This document shows, one piece after another, positions 49,749-58,191 of a stretch of 64,000 nucleotides of DNA (the stretch's first letter is position 1; the number at the start of each line of letters is the position of its first letter). Origin of the DNA: AC-37 sp036389295 (GTDB lineage Bacteria; Actinomycetota; Thermoleophilia; Solirubrobacterales; Thermoleophilaceae); assembly GCA_036389295.1 (NCBI GenBank), contig DASVQB010000060.1, forward strand, positions 124,001 through 188,000, in the 5' to 3' direction. Under the pieces are notes generated by a model. It saw only the letters and a program-made list of their open reading frames with translations. It was not told the origin of the DNA and ran no database searches. The position numbers were made by a program, and so were the translations under genes.

Positions 49749-50516
49749 GTGAGGGGAGACGGGCAGGCGGCGGTCGGGGCGGTCCTCGCGGCGCTGGTCG
49801 CCGGGCTCGCCTGGCCCGGGGCGGCCGTCGCGCTCCCGGCATCGGGGCAGCACGCGACGATCGACATGTGGAGCAGCACGAAGAGGCCCGGCGCCTCGGC
49901 GGCCCTCGGCTACACGGGGACCTACCACGCCGCCGGCGATCCGGACGGCGACCCTCCGGCGCTGCGGCGGCTCACTATCCAGCTGCCGCGGGGAACGCGG
50001 ATCGACACGTCGGTCCCGGCGCGCTGCACCGCGAGCGACGATCAGATCCGCTTCGAGGGCGACTCGGCGTGCCCGCCGGCCTCCCGCGTCGGCGGCGGGG
50101 AGGTGACCGTGCGGCAGCTCGGGCTCGTGGAGGCGACCTACGAGACCGTGCTCTACAACGCCGAGGACGACCTCCTCGAGGTGGTGAAGTCGGGCGACCG
50201 CGTCGTGGGCGTGGTCCACACCTACGTCCGCGGCAGCACGCTCGACGGACCGGTGCCGACCTGCATGATGGGGGGCGAGCCGCCGGACGGCTGCCCATTC
50301 GACCAGCTCGCGATCCTGTCCAACCGGCTCCAGGTCGACCCCGTGAGCATCGGCCGCGGGGCGGCGCGGCGCAACTACGGGACGACGCCGCCGACCTGCC
50401 CGCGGTCGGGCAGGTGGCGCGTGCGGGTGACGCTGCGGTTCGCCGACGGCTCGGCCGACGCGGTGACGCCGCAGACCCCGTGCCGCCGCCCGCGGCGGGC
50501 GGCGAGACGGCGCTGA
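49749..50516 (+). CDS. Secreted hypothetical protein
   Basis: The product is 255 residues from GTG 49749 with a strong Shine-Dalgarno GGAGGAGG. The signal peptide ends near residue 28 (AVALPASG). The mature beta-rich domain has at least five cysteines (ARCTASDD, DSACPPAS, PTCMMGGEPPDGCPF) and LYNAEDDLLEVVKSGDRVVG. It resembles the repeated secreted beta-domain proteins of this lineage, but no family is recognised. The C-terminus is Arg-rich. Confidence 0.6.
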   Translation: MRGDGQAAVGAVLAALVAGLAWPGAAVALPASGQHATIDMWSSTKRPGASAALGYTGTYHAAGDPDGDPPALRRLTIQLPRGTRIDTSVPARCTASDDQIRFEGDSACPPASRVGGGEVTVRQLGLVEATYETVLYNAEDDLLEVVKSGDRVVGVVHTYVRGSTLDGPVPTCMMGGEPPDGCPFDQLAILSNRLQVDPVSIGRGAARRNYGTTPPTCPRSGRWRVRVTLRFADGSADAVTPQTPCRRPRRAARRR

Positions 50517-50586
50517 GGCGGGCTCGCCGCGGGCGCCGCGGAGCGCCGCCGAGCGCCGGCCTCCGCCCGCGTGGGATCGTACGCGG

Positions 50587-52149
50587 GTGGCCGACCCGGA
50601 ACGCCATGAGCTGGCCGAGCTGCTGGCGCAGCGAGCGCTGACGGAGGACGCGGCCCGGCCCGACGCGGTCGAGCGCCGCCACGCGGCGGGCGGGCGGACC
50701 GCGCGCGAGAACGTCGCGGACCTCGTCGACCCCGGCTCGTTCGTCGAGTACGGCCGCTTCGCGATCGCCGCCCAGCGCACGCGCCGCGACCTCCAGGAGC
50801 TGATCGAGCGCACGCCGGCCGACGGCCTGGTCGCGGGGACCGCGCGCGTGAACGGCGACCTGTTCGGCGAGCGGGCCGCGTGCGCCGTCCTGTCCTACGA
50901 CTACACCGTGCTCGCCGGCACGCAGGGCGTGTTCGGCCACCTCAAGAAGGACCGCCTGTTCGAGCTGATCGAGCGCATGCGCCTCCCGACCGTTTTCTTC
51001 GCCGAGGGCGGGGGAGGCCGGCCGGGCGACACCGACAAGCCGGTGGTGTCGGCGCTCGAGGTGCGGGCGTTCGCGCTCTGGGCCGGCCTGTCCGGGCTCG
51101 TGCCGCGGATCGCGGTCGTGAAGGGGCGCTGCTTCGCGGGCAACGCGGTGATCGCCGGCTGCGCGGACCTGATCGTGGCGACCGAGGACGCGTCGATCGG
51201 CATGGGCGGCCCCGCCATGATCGCCGGCGGCGGGCTCGGGGACGTCGGCGCCGACGAGGTCGGGCCGATCGACGTGCAGGCGCCGAACGGGGTCGTCGAC
51301 GTGGTCGCGGCGGACGAGGCCGAGGCGGTCGCCGCGACCAAGCGGCTGCTCGGCTACTTCCAGGGCGCGACCCCGCCGGGCGCGGCCGCCGACCAGGCCC
51401 GCCTGCGCGAGCTGGTGCCCGAGCGCGAGCGGCGCGCGTACAAGGTCGCGCCCATCCTCGAGACGCTCGCCGACGAGGGGTCGGTCACCTACCTGCGCGA
51501 GCGGTTCGCGCCCGAGATGGTCACGGCGCTCGCGAGGGTCGAGGGCCGGCCGGTCGGGGTGGTCGCGAACAACACGATGGTCATGGCGGGCGCCGTGACC
51601 GCCGCCGGCGCCGACAAGGCCGCCCGGCTGATGCAGCTCTGCGACGCGTTCGGGCTGCCGGTCGTCTCGCTCGTGGACACGCCCGGCTACATGGTCGGGC
51701 CGAAGGCCGAGGCCGACGCCCTCGTCCGGCGCGGCTCGCGCCTGCTCGTGGCGGGGGCGGCGCTGCGGGTCCCGCTCGTCGCCGTCGTGCTGCGGCGCGC
51801 CTACGGGCTTGGGGCGCAGGCGATGATGGCGGGCAGCACGCACGAGCCGCTGCTCACGATCGCCTGGCCGGGCGCCCACCTCGGGCCGATGGGGCTCGAG
51901 GGGGCGGTGCGGCTGGCCCTGCGCAAGGAGCTCGAGGCGATCGAGGACGAGGCGGCGCGGGAGGAGCGGGTGCGCGAGGTCACGGCCGCCGCGCAGGCGA
52001 ACGCCAGGGCGGTCAACGCAGCGCGGCTGTTCGAGATCGACGACGTGGTCGACCCCGCCGAGACGCGGGCGCTGATCGCCTCGACCCTGGCCGCGGCGGA
52101 CCTGCCGGACCGGCCGACGCAGGGGCACCGCTTCGTCGACACCTGGTAG
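50587..52149 (+). CDS. Acyl-CoA carboxylase carboxyltransferase (beta) subunit
   Basis: The product is 520 residues with two crotonase-fold halves. The first contains ERRHAAGGRTARENVADLVD, FFAEGGGGRPGD and GMGGPAMIAGG, the second FGLPVVSLVDTPGYMVGPKAE and RRAYGLGAQAMMAGS, matching PccB/AccD-type carboxyltransferases that move CO2 from biotin to acetyl-, propionyl- or longer acyl-CoA. No biotin carboxylase (alpha) gene is adjacent. Ends in a hairpin with the convergent gene. Confidence 0.88.
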   Translation: MADPERHELAELLAQRALTEDAARPDAVERRHAAGGRTARENVADLVDPGSFVEYGRFAIAAQRTRRDLQELIERTPADGLVAGTARVNGDLFGERAACAVLSYDYTVLAGTQGVFGHLKKDRLFELIERMRLPTVFFAEGGGGRPGDTDKPVVSALEVRAFALWAGLSGLVPRIAVVKGRCFAGNAVIAGCADLIVATEDASIGMGGPAMIAGGGLGDVGADEVGPIDVQAPNGVVDVVAADEAEAVAATKRLLGYFQGATPPGAAADQARLRELVPERERRAYKVAPILETLADEGSVTYLRERFAPEMVTALARVEGRPVGVVANNTMVMAGAVTAAGADKAARLMQLCDAFGLPVVSLVDTPGYMVGPKAEADALVRRGSRLLVAGAALRVPLVAVVLRRAYGLGAQAMMAGSTHEPLLTIAWPGAHLGPMGLEGAVRLALRKELEAIEDEAAREERVREVTAAAQANARAVNAARLFEIDDVVDPAETRALIASTLAAADLPDRPTQGHRFVDTW

Positions 52150-52151
52150 CG

Positions 52152-52174
52152 CGCCGGCCGGGGGCCCGCCGGCG
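52152..52174. terminator. Hairpin between convergent genes
   Basis: CGCCGGC/GCCGGCG, 7-bp stem with a 9-nt GC-rich loop, lying between stop codons at 52149 and 52183. Probable bidirectional terminator. Confidence 0.5.
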
Positions 52175-52182
52175 TCCCGAGG

Positions 52183-52695
52183 TCACTCCCGCAGCCAGCG
52201 CAGCATGTGCGGGTACGGCGGCACGCCGAGCGCCTCCGCGCGCGGCCCCGCCGCCGTCATGCCCGCGGCCTCCAGCAGGTGCACCCCGATCGGCACGCCG
52301 ACCCTGAAGTTGAACAGCAGGCCCGGCGAGTGGCCGTGGTAACCGCCGCCGTGGAACACGAGCGCCGGGTCGACGCCGATCGCCACGGCGGCCGCGTACG
52401 ACCACGGGATCGCCGCCCACTCGAGGTTGCTCGTGTCGAGGCCGGGGACGTCGTCGAGCGACCCGGTCATCGAGGGGCGCGCCCACGCCGGGGCGGCCGC
52501 GACGTGGCCGGCCTCGTGCAGGAGGTCGCCGGGGTAGGCGAGCCGCCCCTCGTCGACCAGGAGCCGGCCGCGCTCCAGCGTGAGGCCGGGCAGGAACGTG
52601 TCCTCGGGCAGCTCGGCCGGCTCGACCTCGATCCCGATCCCGGTCAGGAAGCCGGCTATGCGCGCGGTGAGCGGGTCGGAGAAGGGGCTCTCCAC
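52183..52695 (-). CDS. HExxH-like hypothetical protein
   Basis: The product is 170 residues from GTG 52695. LLHEAGHVAAAP contains HEAGH, a zinc-metallopeptidase-type HExxH helix, and later histidines (FHGGGYHGHSPG) could complete a metal site. No signal peptide. The family is not recognised, so protease activity is unproven. It follows the lipoprotein gene by 4 nt. Confidence 0.6.
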   Translation of the reverse strand: MESPFSDPLTARIAGFLTGIGIEVEPAELPEDTFLPGLTLERGRLLVDEGRLAYPGDLLHEAGHVAAAPAWARPSMTGSLDDVPGLDTSNLEWAAIPWSYAAAVAIGVDPALVFHGGGYHGHSPGLLFNFRVGVPIGVHLLEAAGMTAAGPRAEALGVPPYPHMLRWLRE

Positions 52696-52699
52696 CGGC

Positions 52700-53074
52700 T
52701 CAGCCGGTGCAGCTGTCGAGCCCCAGCTCCCGCGCCTTGTCGTCGCCGGTCGTGTCGTCGAGCGCGTCGATCCGCTTCTCGTCGCGGGCCGCGAGCGCGG
52801 CCTTCAGCTCGCCGAAGTACCTCTCCTGGGTGGCGACCCACGCGTCGTACTCGGACCGCTTGTCCTCGGGGACGTCGACCGCCTTCAGGTCGCGGATCAG
52901 CCCGTCCACCGCGGCGACGAGCTCGGTCCTGCTCCCGCTCGCGGCCCTGATCTCCTTCTCGGAGTCCCGGCAGACCTTGTTGGCCTCGTCGGCGAACCCG
53001 TCGCCGCCGCCTCCGCACCCGGCGGGAGCCGCGAGGGCGAGCAGGAGGGCGAGCGTCGCGAGTCGCTTGGACAT
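52700..53074 (-). CDS. Small lipoprotein
   Basis: The product is 124 residues from ATG 53074. The signal peptide with lipobox APAGC places the lipidated Cys near residue 20, then a Gly-rich spacer and a helical domain (EANKVCRDSEKEIRAA, YDAWVATQERYFGELK) ending ELGLDSCTG. The two further cysteines may form a disulfide. It is exported to the outer face of the membrane. Forms an operon with the HEAGH gene. Confidence 0.75.
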   Translation of the reverse strand: MSKRLATLALLLALAAPAGCGGGGDGFADEANKVCRDSEKEIRAASGSRTELVAAVDGLIRDLKAVDVPEDKRSEYDAWVATQERYFGELKAALAARDEKRIDALDDTTGDDKARELGLDSCTG

Positions 53075-53213
53075 GACAACAACTCGCGTTCCCAGGCTGG
53101 GTCGGGACGAAACCGGCGGCGACCGCCCGGGGCGGTTGACCGTCACCGATTGCTGTGCCAGGCTTGATCGCTTCGGACAGGCGCGGCCGCGGAGGCGGCG
53201 GAGAGGAGACGGA

Positions 53214-54092
53214 ATGGCGAACCTGACGGCACCGGGCGGCACCTCGAAGGGGTTCACGCGCCTCGGACGGAGCGCGGAGAGGACGATCGAGGAGCTCGGC
53301 CCGCTCGCGGACCTCATCGGCACCTGGATCGGGTCGAAGGGCTGGGAGCTGATCGCGGTCCCCAAGGTCGAGGGGAGCGAGGAGGGCTTCACGCTGATCG
53401 TCCGGCCGTACACGGAGATCGTCACGTTCAGGCCGATCGGGGCGCCGGTCCCGAACCGGGGCGGCCCCGCCGGCGACATGACGATCTACGGCCTGATGTA
53501 CGACATGCGGATTACCGACCTCGAGACGGGCGAGCCGCTCCACCTCGAGAACGGCATGTGGCTGAACATGTCCGAGGTGCAGGGCGGCTCCCCGCCGGAG
53601 CAGCCGTTCGCCCGGCTCGCGTGCATCCCGCACGGCGACACGCTGCTGGCTGTGGGCACGGCGTCGACGGCCGCTGGGCCCCCGCAGATCCCCGACACGA
53701 GCGCGCTGCCGGAGTCGGGCCCGGAGACGCCGCTCGGCTACGCCGACGTCTACCAGACCCAGGTCGACAACTTCCACCCGGGGACGCCCAACCTCGTGCT
53801 CCAGCAGGCGCTCGAGGGGCTCGACGTCGTGTCGACCACCACGCTGTCGGTCTCGACGGCGAACGGCGGCGGGGTCGTCAACGTCCCGTTCGTCTCGGCG
53901 AACGCGAACGCGACCACGTTCCAGTGCGACTACTGGCTCGAGACGGTCGCGGACGACTCGAGGGCCGGGCAGGAGGTGCAGCAGCTCCAGTACTCGCAGC
54001 AGACCAACCTGGAGTTCATCCCGCAGTTCGGGAACCCGGACGAGCTGATCGTCTGGCCGCACGTGAACGTGAACACGCTCAGGAAGCAGTAG
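53214..54092 (+). CDS. Heme-binding-like beta-barrel protein
   Basis: The product is 292 residues from ATG 53214 (GGAGAGGAGACGGA upstream). LGPLADLIGTWIGSKGWELIAVP resembles the start of nitrobindin/THAP4-like heme-binding barrels, which use an LGxLxxLxGTWxG start, and LENGMWLNMSEV and CIPHGDTLLAVGTAS fit larger two-part members annotated as heme-binding proteins. No signal peptide. Heme binding is not proven here; the axial ligand cannot be assigned by eye. Confidence 0.6.
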   Translation: MANLTAPGGTSKGFTRLGRSAERTIEELGPLADLIGTWIGSKGWELIAVPKVEGSEEGFTLIVRPYTEIVTFRPIGAPVPNRGGPAGDMTIYGLMYDMRITDLETGEPLHLENGMWLNMSEVQGGSPPEQPFARLACIPHGDTLLAVGTASTAAGPPQIPDTSALPESGPETPLGYADVYQTQVDNFHPGTPNLVLQQALEGLDVVSTTTLSVSTANGGGVVNVPFVSANANATTFQCDYWLETVADDSRAGQEVQQLQYSQQTNLEFIPQFGNPDELIVWPHVNVNTLRKQ

Positions 54093-54122
54093 GCGGCGGG
54101 CGGGGCCGCCCGGCCGGGCGGG

Positions 54123-54162
54123 CCGGGCGGCCCGCCGGCAGAGCGACCCGGGCGGCCCGCCG
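54123..54162. repeat. Direct repeat of a GC-rich 15-mer with internal dyad
   Basis: CCGGGCGGCCCGCCG occurs at 54123-54137 and 54148-54162, between convergent stop codons. Each copy has internal dyad symmetry, so the pair may act as a bidirectional terminator. Confidence 0.6.
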
Positions 54163-54166
54163 CCCG

Positions 54167-54826
54167 CTAGGCCCCGAGGGCCAGGTGGGCGGCGATCGCG
54201 AGCACTGCGAGCCGCCCGCCCACGGCCAGGCCGCGCCCCGCCCGCGGCGTGAGCCGGCGGCCCACGTGGCCGGCCGCGACGGTGAGGACGAGGTGCCACG
54301 CGGCTGAGCCGAGCCCGACGCCGGCCGCGAACGCCGCGGCGGCCCTGGGCCCGTCGAGCGTGAGCGCCCCCGCGATGGCGGCGAACGAGACGATCGTCAG
54401 CGGGTTGGCGGCCGTGATCGCCAGGAAGCGCGCGTAGTGGGCGAGCGGGCCGCCGGCGCGCGCCGGTCGATCCGGCCCGGCCGCGAGCCGGGCTCCCGGA
54501 CCGCCGGCCGCGGCCCGGGCTCCCGCACCGGACCCTCCCGCGAGCGCGGCCAGGCCGTGCAGCGCGATCGCCCCCAGCAGCGCGGCCGCGGCGAGGCGGA
54601 TCTCGGACTGGTGGCTCGCCAGCGCGGCGCCCGCCGCGCCGCCGCCCGCGGCCGCGACCGCACCGAACAGCAGGTCCGCGGTCGCGACGCCCATCCCGGC
54701 CGCGACCCCGACCCGCGGGCCGCGGGCGACAGCGGCCTCGACGAGCAGCAGGCTGACGGCGCCGACCTGCGCGGCAACGGCGAGCCCGGCCGCCAGGCCG
54801 GCGAGCAGTGCTGCTGGCGGTTCCAT
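54167..54826 (-). CDS. LysE-family amino acid exporter
   Basis: The product is 219 residues from ATG 54826. Five or six membrane helices; PPAALLAGLAAGLAVAAQVGAVSLLLVE and ITAANPLTIVSFAAIAG (the NP motif) match LysE/RhtB exporters. A Gly/Ala/Arg-rich middle loop (GSGAGARAAAGGPGARLAAG) is longer than usual. Divergent from an Lrp/AsnC regulator, the standard arrangement for amino acid exporters controlled by intracellular amino acid levels. Confidence 0.87.
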   Translation of the reverse strand: MEPPAALLAGLAAGLAVAAQVGAVSLLLVEAAVARGPRVGVAAGMGVATADLLFGAVAAAGGGAAGAALASHQSEIRLAAAALLGAIALHGLAALAGGSGAGARAAAGGPGARLAAGPDRPARAGGPLAHYARFLAITAANPLTIVSFAAIAGALTLDGPRAAAAFAAGVGLGSAAWHLVLTVAAGHVGRRLTPRAGRGLAVGGRLAVLAIAAHLALGA

Positions 54827-54896
54827 CGGCGAGCGTGGCTCCTTGCGTCGGGTGCGAAGCGCGTCGTGGCGAAAGCGTCGGGCGAAGCGCTTCAAG

Positions 54897-54910
54897 GGGC
54901 GAAAGCGCCC
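54897..54910. promoter_or_regulatory. Inverted repeat in the LysE/Lrp intergenic region
   Basis: GGGCG AAAG CGCCC (5-bp stem) is flanked on both sides by TTCAAG. It may be an Lrp operator or a 5'-UTR hairpin of the exporter transcript. Confidence 0.35.
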
Positions 54911-54932
54911 GTATTCAAGCCGTTCGACCGCG

Positions 54933-54938
54933 TAAGAT
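54933..54938 (+). promoter_or_regulatory. -10 box TAAGAT (leaderless) for the Lrp regulator
   Basis: TAAGAT ends 9 nt before ATG 54948; no Shine-Dalgarno sequence. Confidence 0.5.
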
Positions 54939-54947
54939 GCATCGCAA

Positions 54948-55412
54948 ATGCGAGAAACAGGGGAAACCACGCTGCTGGACGCCGTCGACCGCGAGATCCT
55001 CGGTCACCTGGCCAAGGATGCGCGGCTGAGCTGGCGCGAGCTCGGGCAGCGCGTCTCGCTGAGCGCGAACGCCACCGCGGAGCGGGTGCGCCGGCTGCGG
55101 CAGGGCGGCGTGATCGCGGGCTTCAGGGCGGTCGTGGACCCGGCCGCCGCTGGCCGGACGCTCGTGGCGCTGATCGACGTCAGGCTCGCGGCGCCGGCCG
55201 ACGGCGCCCGCTTCGAGCGCCTGGTGGATGGGCTCGAGGAGGTGACCGACGCGGCGCACGTGACCGGCCGCTTCGACTACCAGGTCCGGGTGGCGTGCCG
55301 CGACGTCGCCCACCTCGACCGCCTGATCCGGACGCTGAAGTCGAAGGGCGGGGCGAGCGAGACCGACACCCGCCTCGCGCTCCGCACGGTGGTCGGCCGG
55401 ACCGGTCCCTGA
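54948..55412 (+). CDS. Lrp/AsnC-family transcriptional regulator
   Basis: The product is 154 residues. The N-terminal helix-turn-helix (LLDAVDREILGHLAKDARLSW, LGQRVSLSANATAERVRRLRQGGVI) is followed by the RAM ligand-binding domain (ALIDVRLAAPADG, VTGRFDYQVRVACRDV). It should sense an amino acid and control the divergent LysE exporter. Downstream small ORFs (55483-55777) may be in the same transcript. Confidence 0.92.
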   Translation: MRETGETTLLDAVDREILGHLAKDARLSWRELGQRVSLSANATAERVRRLRQGGVIAGFRAVVDPAAAGRTLVALIDVRLAAPADGARFERLVDGLEEVTDAAHVTGRFDYQVRVACRDVAHLDRLIRTLKSKGGASETDTRLALRTVVGRTGP

Positions 55413-55482
55413 CGCGGATCAGGGTCCCGGTTGAGGGGTTCGCCCCGATGATCCCACGGCGCTTCCACGGGACCATCGACAC

Positions 55483-55533
55483 ATGCCGTTCCTCCTCCAC
55501 CACGAGCAGATCGGAGAGGTCGAGACCCCATGA
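55483..55533 (+). CDS. 16-residue ORF, first of an overlapping small-ORF chain
   Basis: ATG 55483 encodes MPFLLHHEQIGEVETP and stops at TGA 55531-55533, overlapping ATG 55530 of the next ORF (ATGA). It contains a GGAGAGG run that could serve as Shine-Dalgarno for the next ORF. Coding status rests on the overlap pattern only. Confidence 0.35.
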   Translation: MPFLLHHEQIGEVETP

Positions 55534-55670
55534 CCCGCCCCGCGCCCACGTCCTTCGCCTACATCGAGACCACGCTCGCCCCCGGCACGACGATCGACGA
55601 GTACCGTCGCTCGCGCCCCGCCCGCCCGGGCCGTGTCCGGCGCCTGATCGGCGCCCTGCGCCGGCCATGA
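55530..55670 (+). CDS. 46-residue basic small protein
   Basis: MTRPAPTSFAYIETTLAPG opens a 46-residue ORF, followed by TTIDEYRRSRP and an Arg-rich tail. The front half is polar and the back half strongly basic. It overlaps ORFs on both sides by ATGA, a compact chain suggesting coordinated translation. I do not recognise the family. It has an in-frame-like composition of real high-GC coding sequence (GC3 high). Confidence 0.5.
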   Translation: MTRPAPTSFAYIETTLAPGTTIDEYRRSRPARPGRVRRLIGALRRP

Positions 55671-55777
55671 GGTCGCGGCTGCTCGTCACGCCGAGCCCGC
55701 CCGCCGGCGCGCCCGTCCTCCAGACCTACAGGGACCGGCACGGCGAGGTGCTCTACGTGGTCCTCGTCCCCCGCTGA
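55667..55777 (+). CDS. 36-residue small protein
   Basis: ATG 55667 overlaps the previous TGA (ATGA) and has no Shine-Dalgarno of its own. Product MRSRLLVTPSPPAGAPVLQT then YRDRHGEVLYVVLVPR, two short beta-like stretches around a Pro turn. No known family. Third and last member of the chain after the Lrp gene. Confidence 0.45.
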   Translation: MRSRLLVTPSPPAGAPVLQTYRDRHGEVLYVVLVPR

Positions 55778-55852
55778 GCGGCCCGCGCGCGCCGTCCTCC
55801 CGCCGGCGGCTCCGCGGACGCGCTCCCGGAGCGCGGCGAGCTCGGGCCAGCG

Positions 55853-57274
55853 TCAGCCGGCCGCGACCGCGGGCCGGCGGCCGGCCCACGGCATCGCCTC
55901 CTCGAGCTGCGATGCCACGCGGAGCAGGACGTCCTCGCGGAGCGTCTGCGCGGTCAGCATGACCCCGATCGGGAGCCCGTCGGACCCGTTGCCGAGCGGC
56001 AGGCTGATCGAGGGCTGGCCGGTGGTGTTGGCGATCGGCGGGTACGGGATGTACGAGAACACCTCGTCGATCCAGGACTCCGCGGTCGTGTGGCGCGGGT
56101 CGTCCTGGGCCGGGGTCCCCGCCGGCGGCGGCGCCGTGGGGGTGGTTGGGCAGAGGAAGAGGTCGTACTCGTCGAGGAACGCTCCCCACGCGCGGCTGAC
56201 GGCGTTCTGGATCGTCGCCGCGGTCCCCACGTCGCCGGCGCTCAGCTCCCGGCCGTGCCGGATGCACGCGAGCGACGCCGCCTCGACCGTCTCGGGGCTC
56301 GCCTCCCGGCGAAGCAGCGCGCCGAAGAAGTCGGCCAGGCCGGCCAGGAGCGAGGTCCAGAGCACCACGTGCGCCCTGCGGAGCGCGTCCGCGTGCACCG
56401 CCCCGGCCGCCGGCTCGACCGCGTGGCCGAGCTCCTCGAGCCGCGCGGCCGCGGCCTCGACGGCCGCGCGGACCTCCGGCTCGGTCTCGCGGCCCCAGAA
56501 CGACTCCGTGTGGACCGCGACCCGCAGCCTGCCCGGATCGGCGCCGACCTCCTCGGCGAACGGCCGCCGGGGCCCGGCGACGTAGTAGCGGTCGCCGGGC
56601 GCGGGGCCGGACACCGCGTCCAGCAGCCCAGCGGCGTCGCGAACGGTCCGGGTGACGGCGAACTCGTGCCCGATCCCGCCGGGGACCTCGCCGATCAGGG
56701 GGCCGACGGGGACCCGGCCGCGCGACGGCTTGAGGCCCACGAGGCCGCACCACGCGGCGGGGATCCGGATCGACCCGCCGCCGTCGTTCGCGTGGCCGAT
56801 CGGGACGGCCCGCGCCGCGACGAGCGCGGCCGATCCGCCGCTCGACCCGCCGGCGCTGCGGTCGGGCGACCACGGGTTGAGCGTGGAGCCGTTGACCCGC
56901 GGCGAGGTGTCCATGCTGAAGGCGAACTCGGGCGTCGCCGTCCGGACGAGACCGGCGAGCCCCGCCGCGCGGAACCGCTCGGCGAGGGTCGAGTCGACCG
57001 CGGCCACGTGCCCCTCGAGCAGCGCGCTGCCGAACTCGCACGGCCGGCCGGCCTCCATCAGCGTGTCCTTGACCGCGAACGGGACGCCCGCGAACGGCCC
57101 GCCGCCCGCGGCCGCGTCCTCGAACGGCCCGTGGACCACGGCGTTCAGCCGCGGATCGACCTGCTCGATGGCCCGGAGGGCGGCGTCGCGCACGTCGCCG
57201 GCGCTCACCTCGCCCGAGGCGATCAGCCGGCTCAGCTCGGTCGCGTCGCAGGACGCGTACTCGGCCACGTTCAC
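55853..57274 (-). CDS. Amidase-signature hydrolase
   Basis: The product is 473 residues from GTG 57274 (GAGGAGG 8 nt upstream). The Ser-cisSer-Lys triad is visible: Lys69 in PFAVKDT, cis-Ser in AGGSSGGSAA (about 144-145) and the nucleophile Ser168 in NDGGGSIRIPAAWCG. Family-typical LVGLKPSRGRVP and FLCPTTPTAPPPAG follow. It hydrolyses amides; the sequence resembles amidases acting on small acyl amides. It is not linked to GatB or GatC, so a glutamyl-tRNA amidotransferase role is unlikely. Confidence 0.9.
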   Translation of the reverse strand: MNVAEYASCDATELSRLIASGEVSAGDVRDAALRAIEQVDPRLNAVVHGPFEDAAAGGGPFAGVPFAVKDTLMEAGRPCEFGSALLEGHVAAVDSTLAERFRAAGLAGLVRTATPEFAFSMDTSPRVNGSTLNPWSPDRSAGGSSGGSAALVAARAVPIGHANDGGGSIRIPAAWCGLVGLKPSRGRVPVGPLIGEVPGGIGHEFAVTRTVRDAAGLLDAVSGPAPGDRYYVAGPRRPFAEEVGADPGRLRVAVHTESFWGRETEPEVRAAVEAAAARLEELGHAVEPAAGAVHADALRRAHVVLWTSLLAGLADFFGALLRREASPETVEAASLACIRHGRELSAGDVGTAATIQNAVSRAWGAFLDEYDLFLCPTTPTAPPPAGTPAQDDPRHTTAESWIDEVFSYIPYPPIANTTGQPSISLPLGNGSDGLPIGVMLTAQTLREDVLLRVASQLEEAMPWAGRRPAVAAG

Positions 57275-57374
57275 GCGCTCGCCTCCTCTCGGCCGCGATG
57301 CTAACGGCCACGGCGGCGATGAGGATCGCGCGGACCGGGTAATCGGAGGGTGCTGACCTGAGAGGAGGCGAGGA

Positions 57375-57638
57375 ATGGCCAAGGACCACGGCTCCAGCGT
57401 CAAGAACGACAAGCAGTACGAGGGACTGCGCAAGAAGGGGATGAGCAAGAGCCGCGCGGCGGCGATCTCGAACGCCAACGCCGGCTCGGGCAACTCCGCC
57501 TCGAAGAAGGGCGGGAAGAGCTCGGGCGGCGGGAAGTCCGGCGGCAGCCAGAGCAGCAAGTCGAGCGGGAGCGGCAGCGGCGGCAACCGCGCTCAGAAGC
57601 AGGCCGCCGGCCGCAAGGGCGGCAAGGCGTCGAGCTGA
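57375..57638 (+). CDS. Small basic Ser/Gly/Lys-rich protein (DUF7218-like)
   Basis: The product is 87 residues with a strong Shine-Dalgarno. KDHGSSVKNDKQYEGLRKKGMSKSRAAAISN is the conserved front of a widespread small-protein family annotated DUF7218. The remainder is a low-complexity Gly/Ser/Lys tail ending NRAQKQAAGRKGGKASS. It is probably disordered and might bind nucleic acid; function unknown. Confidence 0.75.
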   Translation: MAKDHGSSVKNDKQYEGLRKKGMSKSRAAAISNANAGSGNSASKKGGKSSGGGKSGGSQSSKSSGSGSGGNRAQKQAAGRKGGKASS

Positions 57639-57669
57639 CCCGCGGCGATCCATGCGGGCGCTCCGCGGG

Positions 57670-57675
57670 TAGGTT
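57670..57675 (+). promoter_or_regulatory. -10 box TAGGTT (leaderless)
   Basis: TAGGTT ends 9 nt before GTG 57685. Confidence 0.45.
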
Positions 57676-57684
57676 GTTCGTGCC

Positions 57685-58191
57685 GTGCACGAGACGCCCG
57701 AGGACATCGCCGCGCTCCAGGAGCTGCTCGACCGCAGCTACGACGACGCCGGGGCCCACCTGCGGCGGATAATCACGCCCGAGCGCCGGCTGACGGCGCA
57801 GCAGGTCGGCGAGCGGCTCACCGGGATGCGCCTGCTCGCGCTCGCGACGGCGACGAGCGACGGCCGGCCGATCGTGGGGCCGGTCGACGGGATCTTCTTC
57901 CGCGGCGCGTTCCACTTCGGCTCGGCGCCGGACTCGCTCCGGTTCCGGCACGTCCGCGCGCGGCCGCACGTGAGCGCCACCCACCTGCCGGGCGAGGAGC
58001 TCGCAGTGACCGTGCACGGGCGCGCCGAGGCGGTCGACGTCTCGACCGGTCCGTTCAGGGAGGCGCTGCTCGAGGTGTACGTGCCGCGCTACGGGTCGGA
58101 GTGGGAGCACGACTTCCTGGACTCCGGGCCGCAGTACGCGCGGATCGAGCCGGAGCGGATGTTCACCTTCTTCATGGCGGGGGCGGGCTGA
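57685..58191 (+). CDS. Pyridoxamine 5'-phosphate oxidase-like (FMN-binding split barrel) protein
   Basis: The product is 168 residues from GTG 57685. After a helical lead comes GERLTGMRLLALATATSDGRPIVGPVDGIFF, the strand pair and GRP turn of PNPOx-like FMN barrels, then SLRFRHVRARPHVSATHL and the PRYG segment. It probably binds FMN or F420 and reduces small molecules. Translationally coupled to the carbonic anhydrase (TGATG overlap). Confidence 0.8.
   Translation: MHETPEDIAALQELLDRSYDDAGAHLRRIITPERRLTAQQVGERLTGMRLLALATATSDGRPIVGPVDGIFFRGAFHFGSAPDSLRFRHVRARPHVSATHLPGEELAVTVHGRAEAVDVSTGPFREALLEVYVPRYGSEWEHDFLDSGPQYARIEPERMFTFFMAGAG

Noticed and set aside
55853..57274. Call as gatA
   Set aside because: No gatB or gatC nearby, and the sequence is closer to general amidases.
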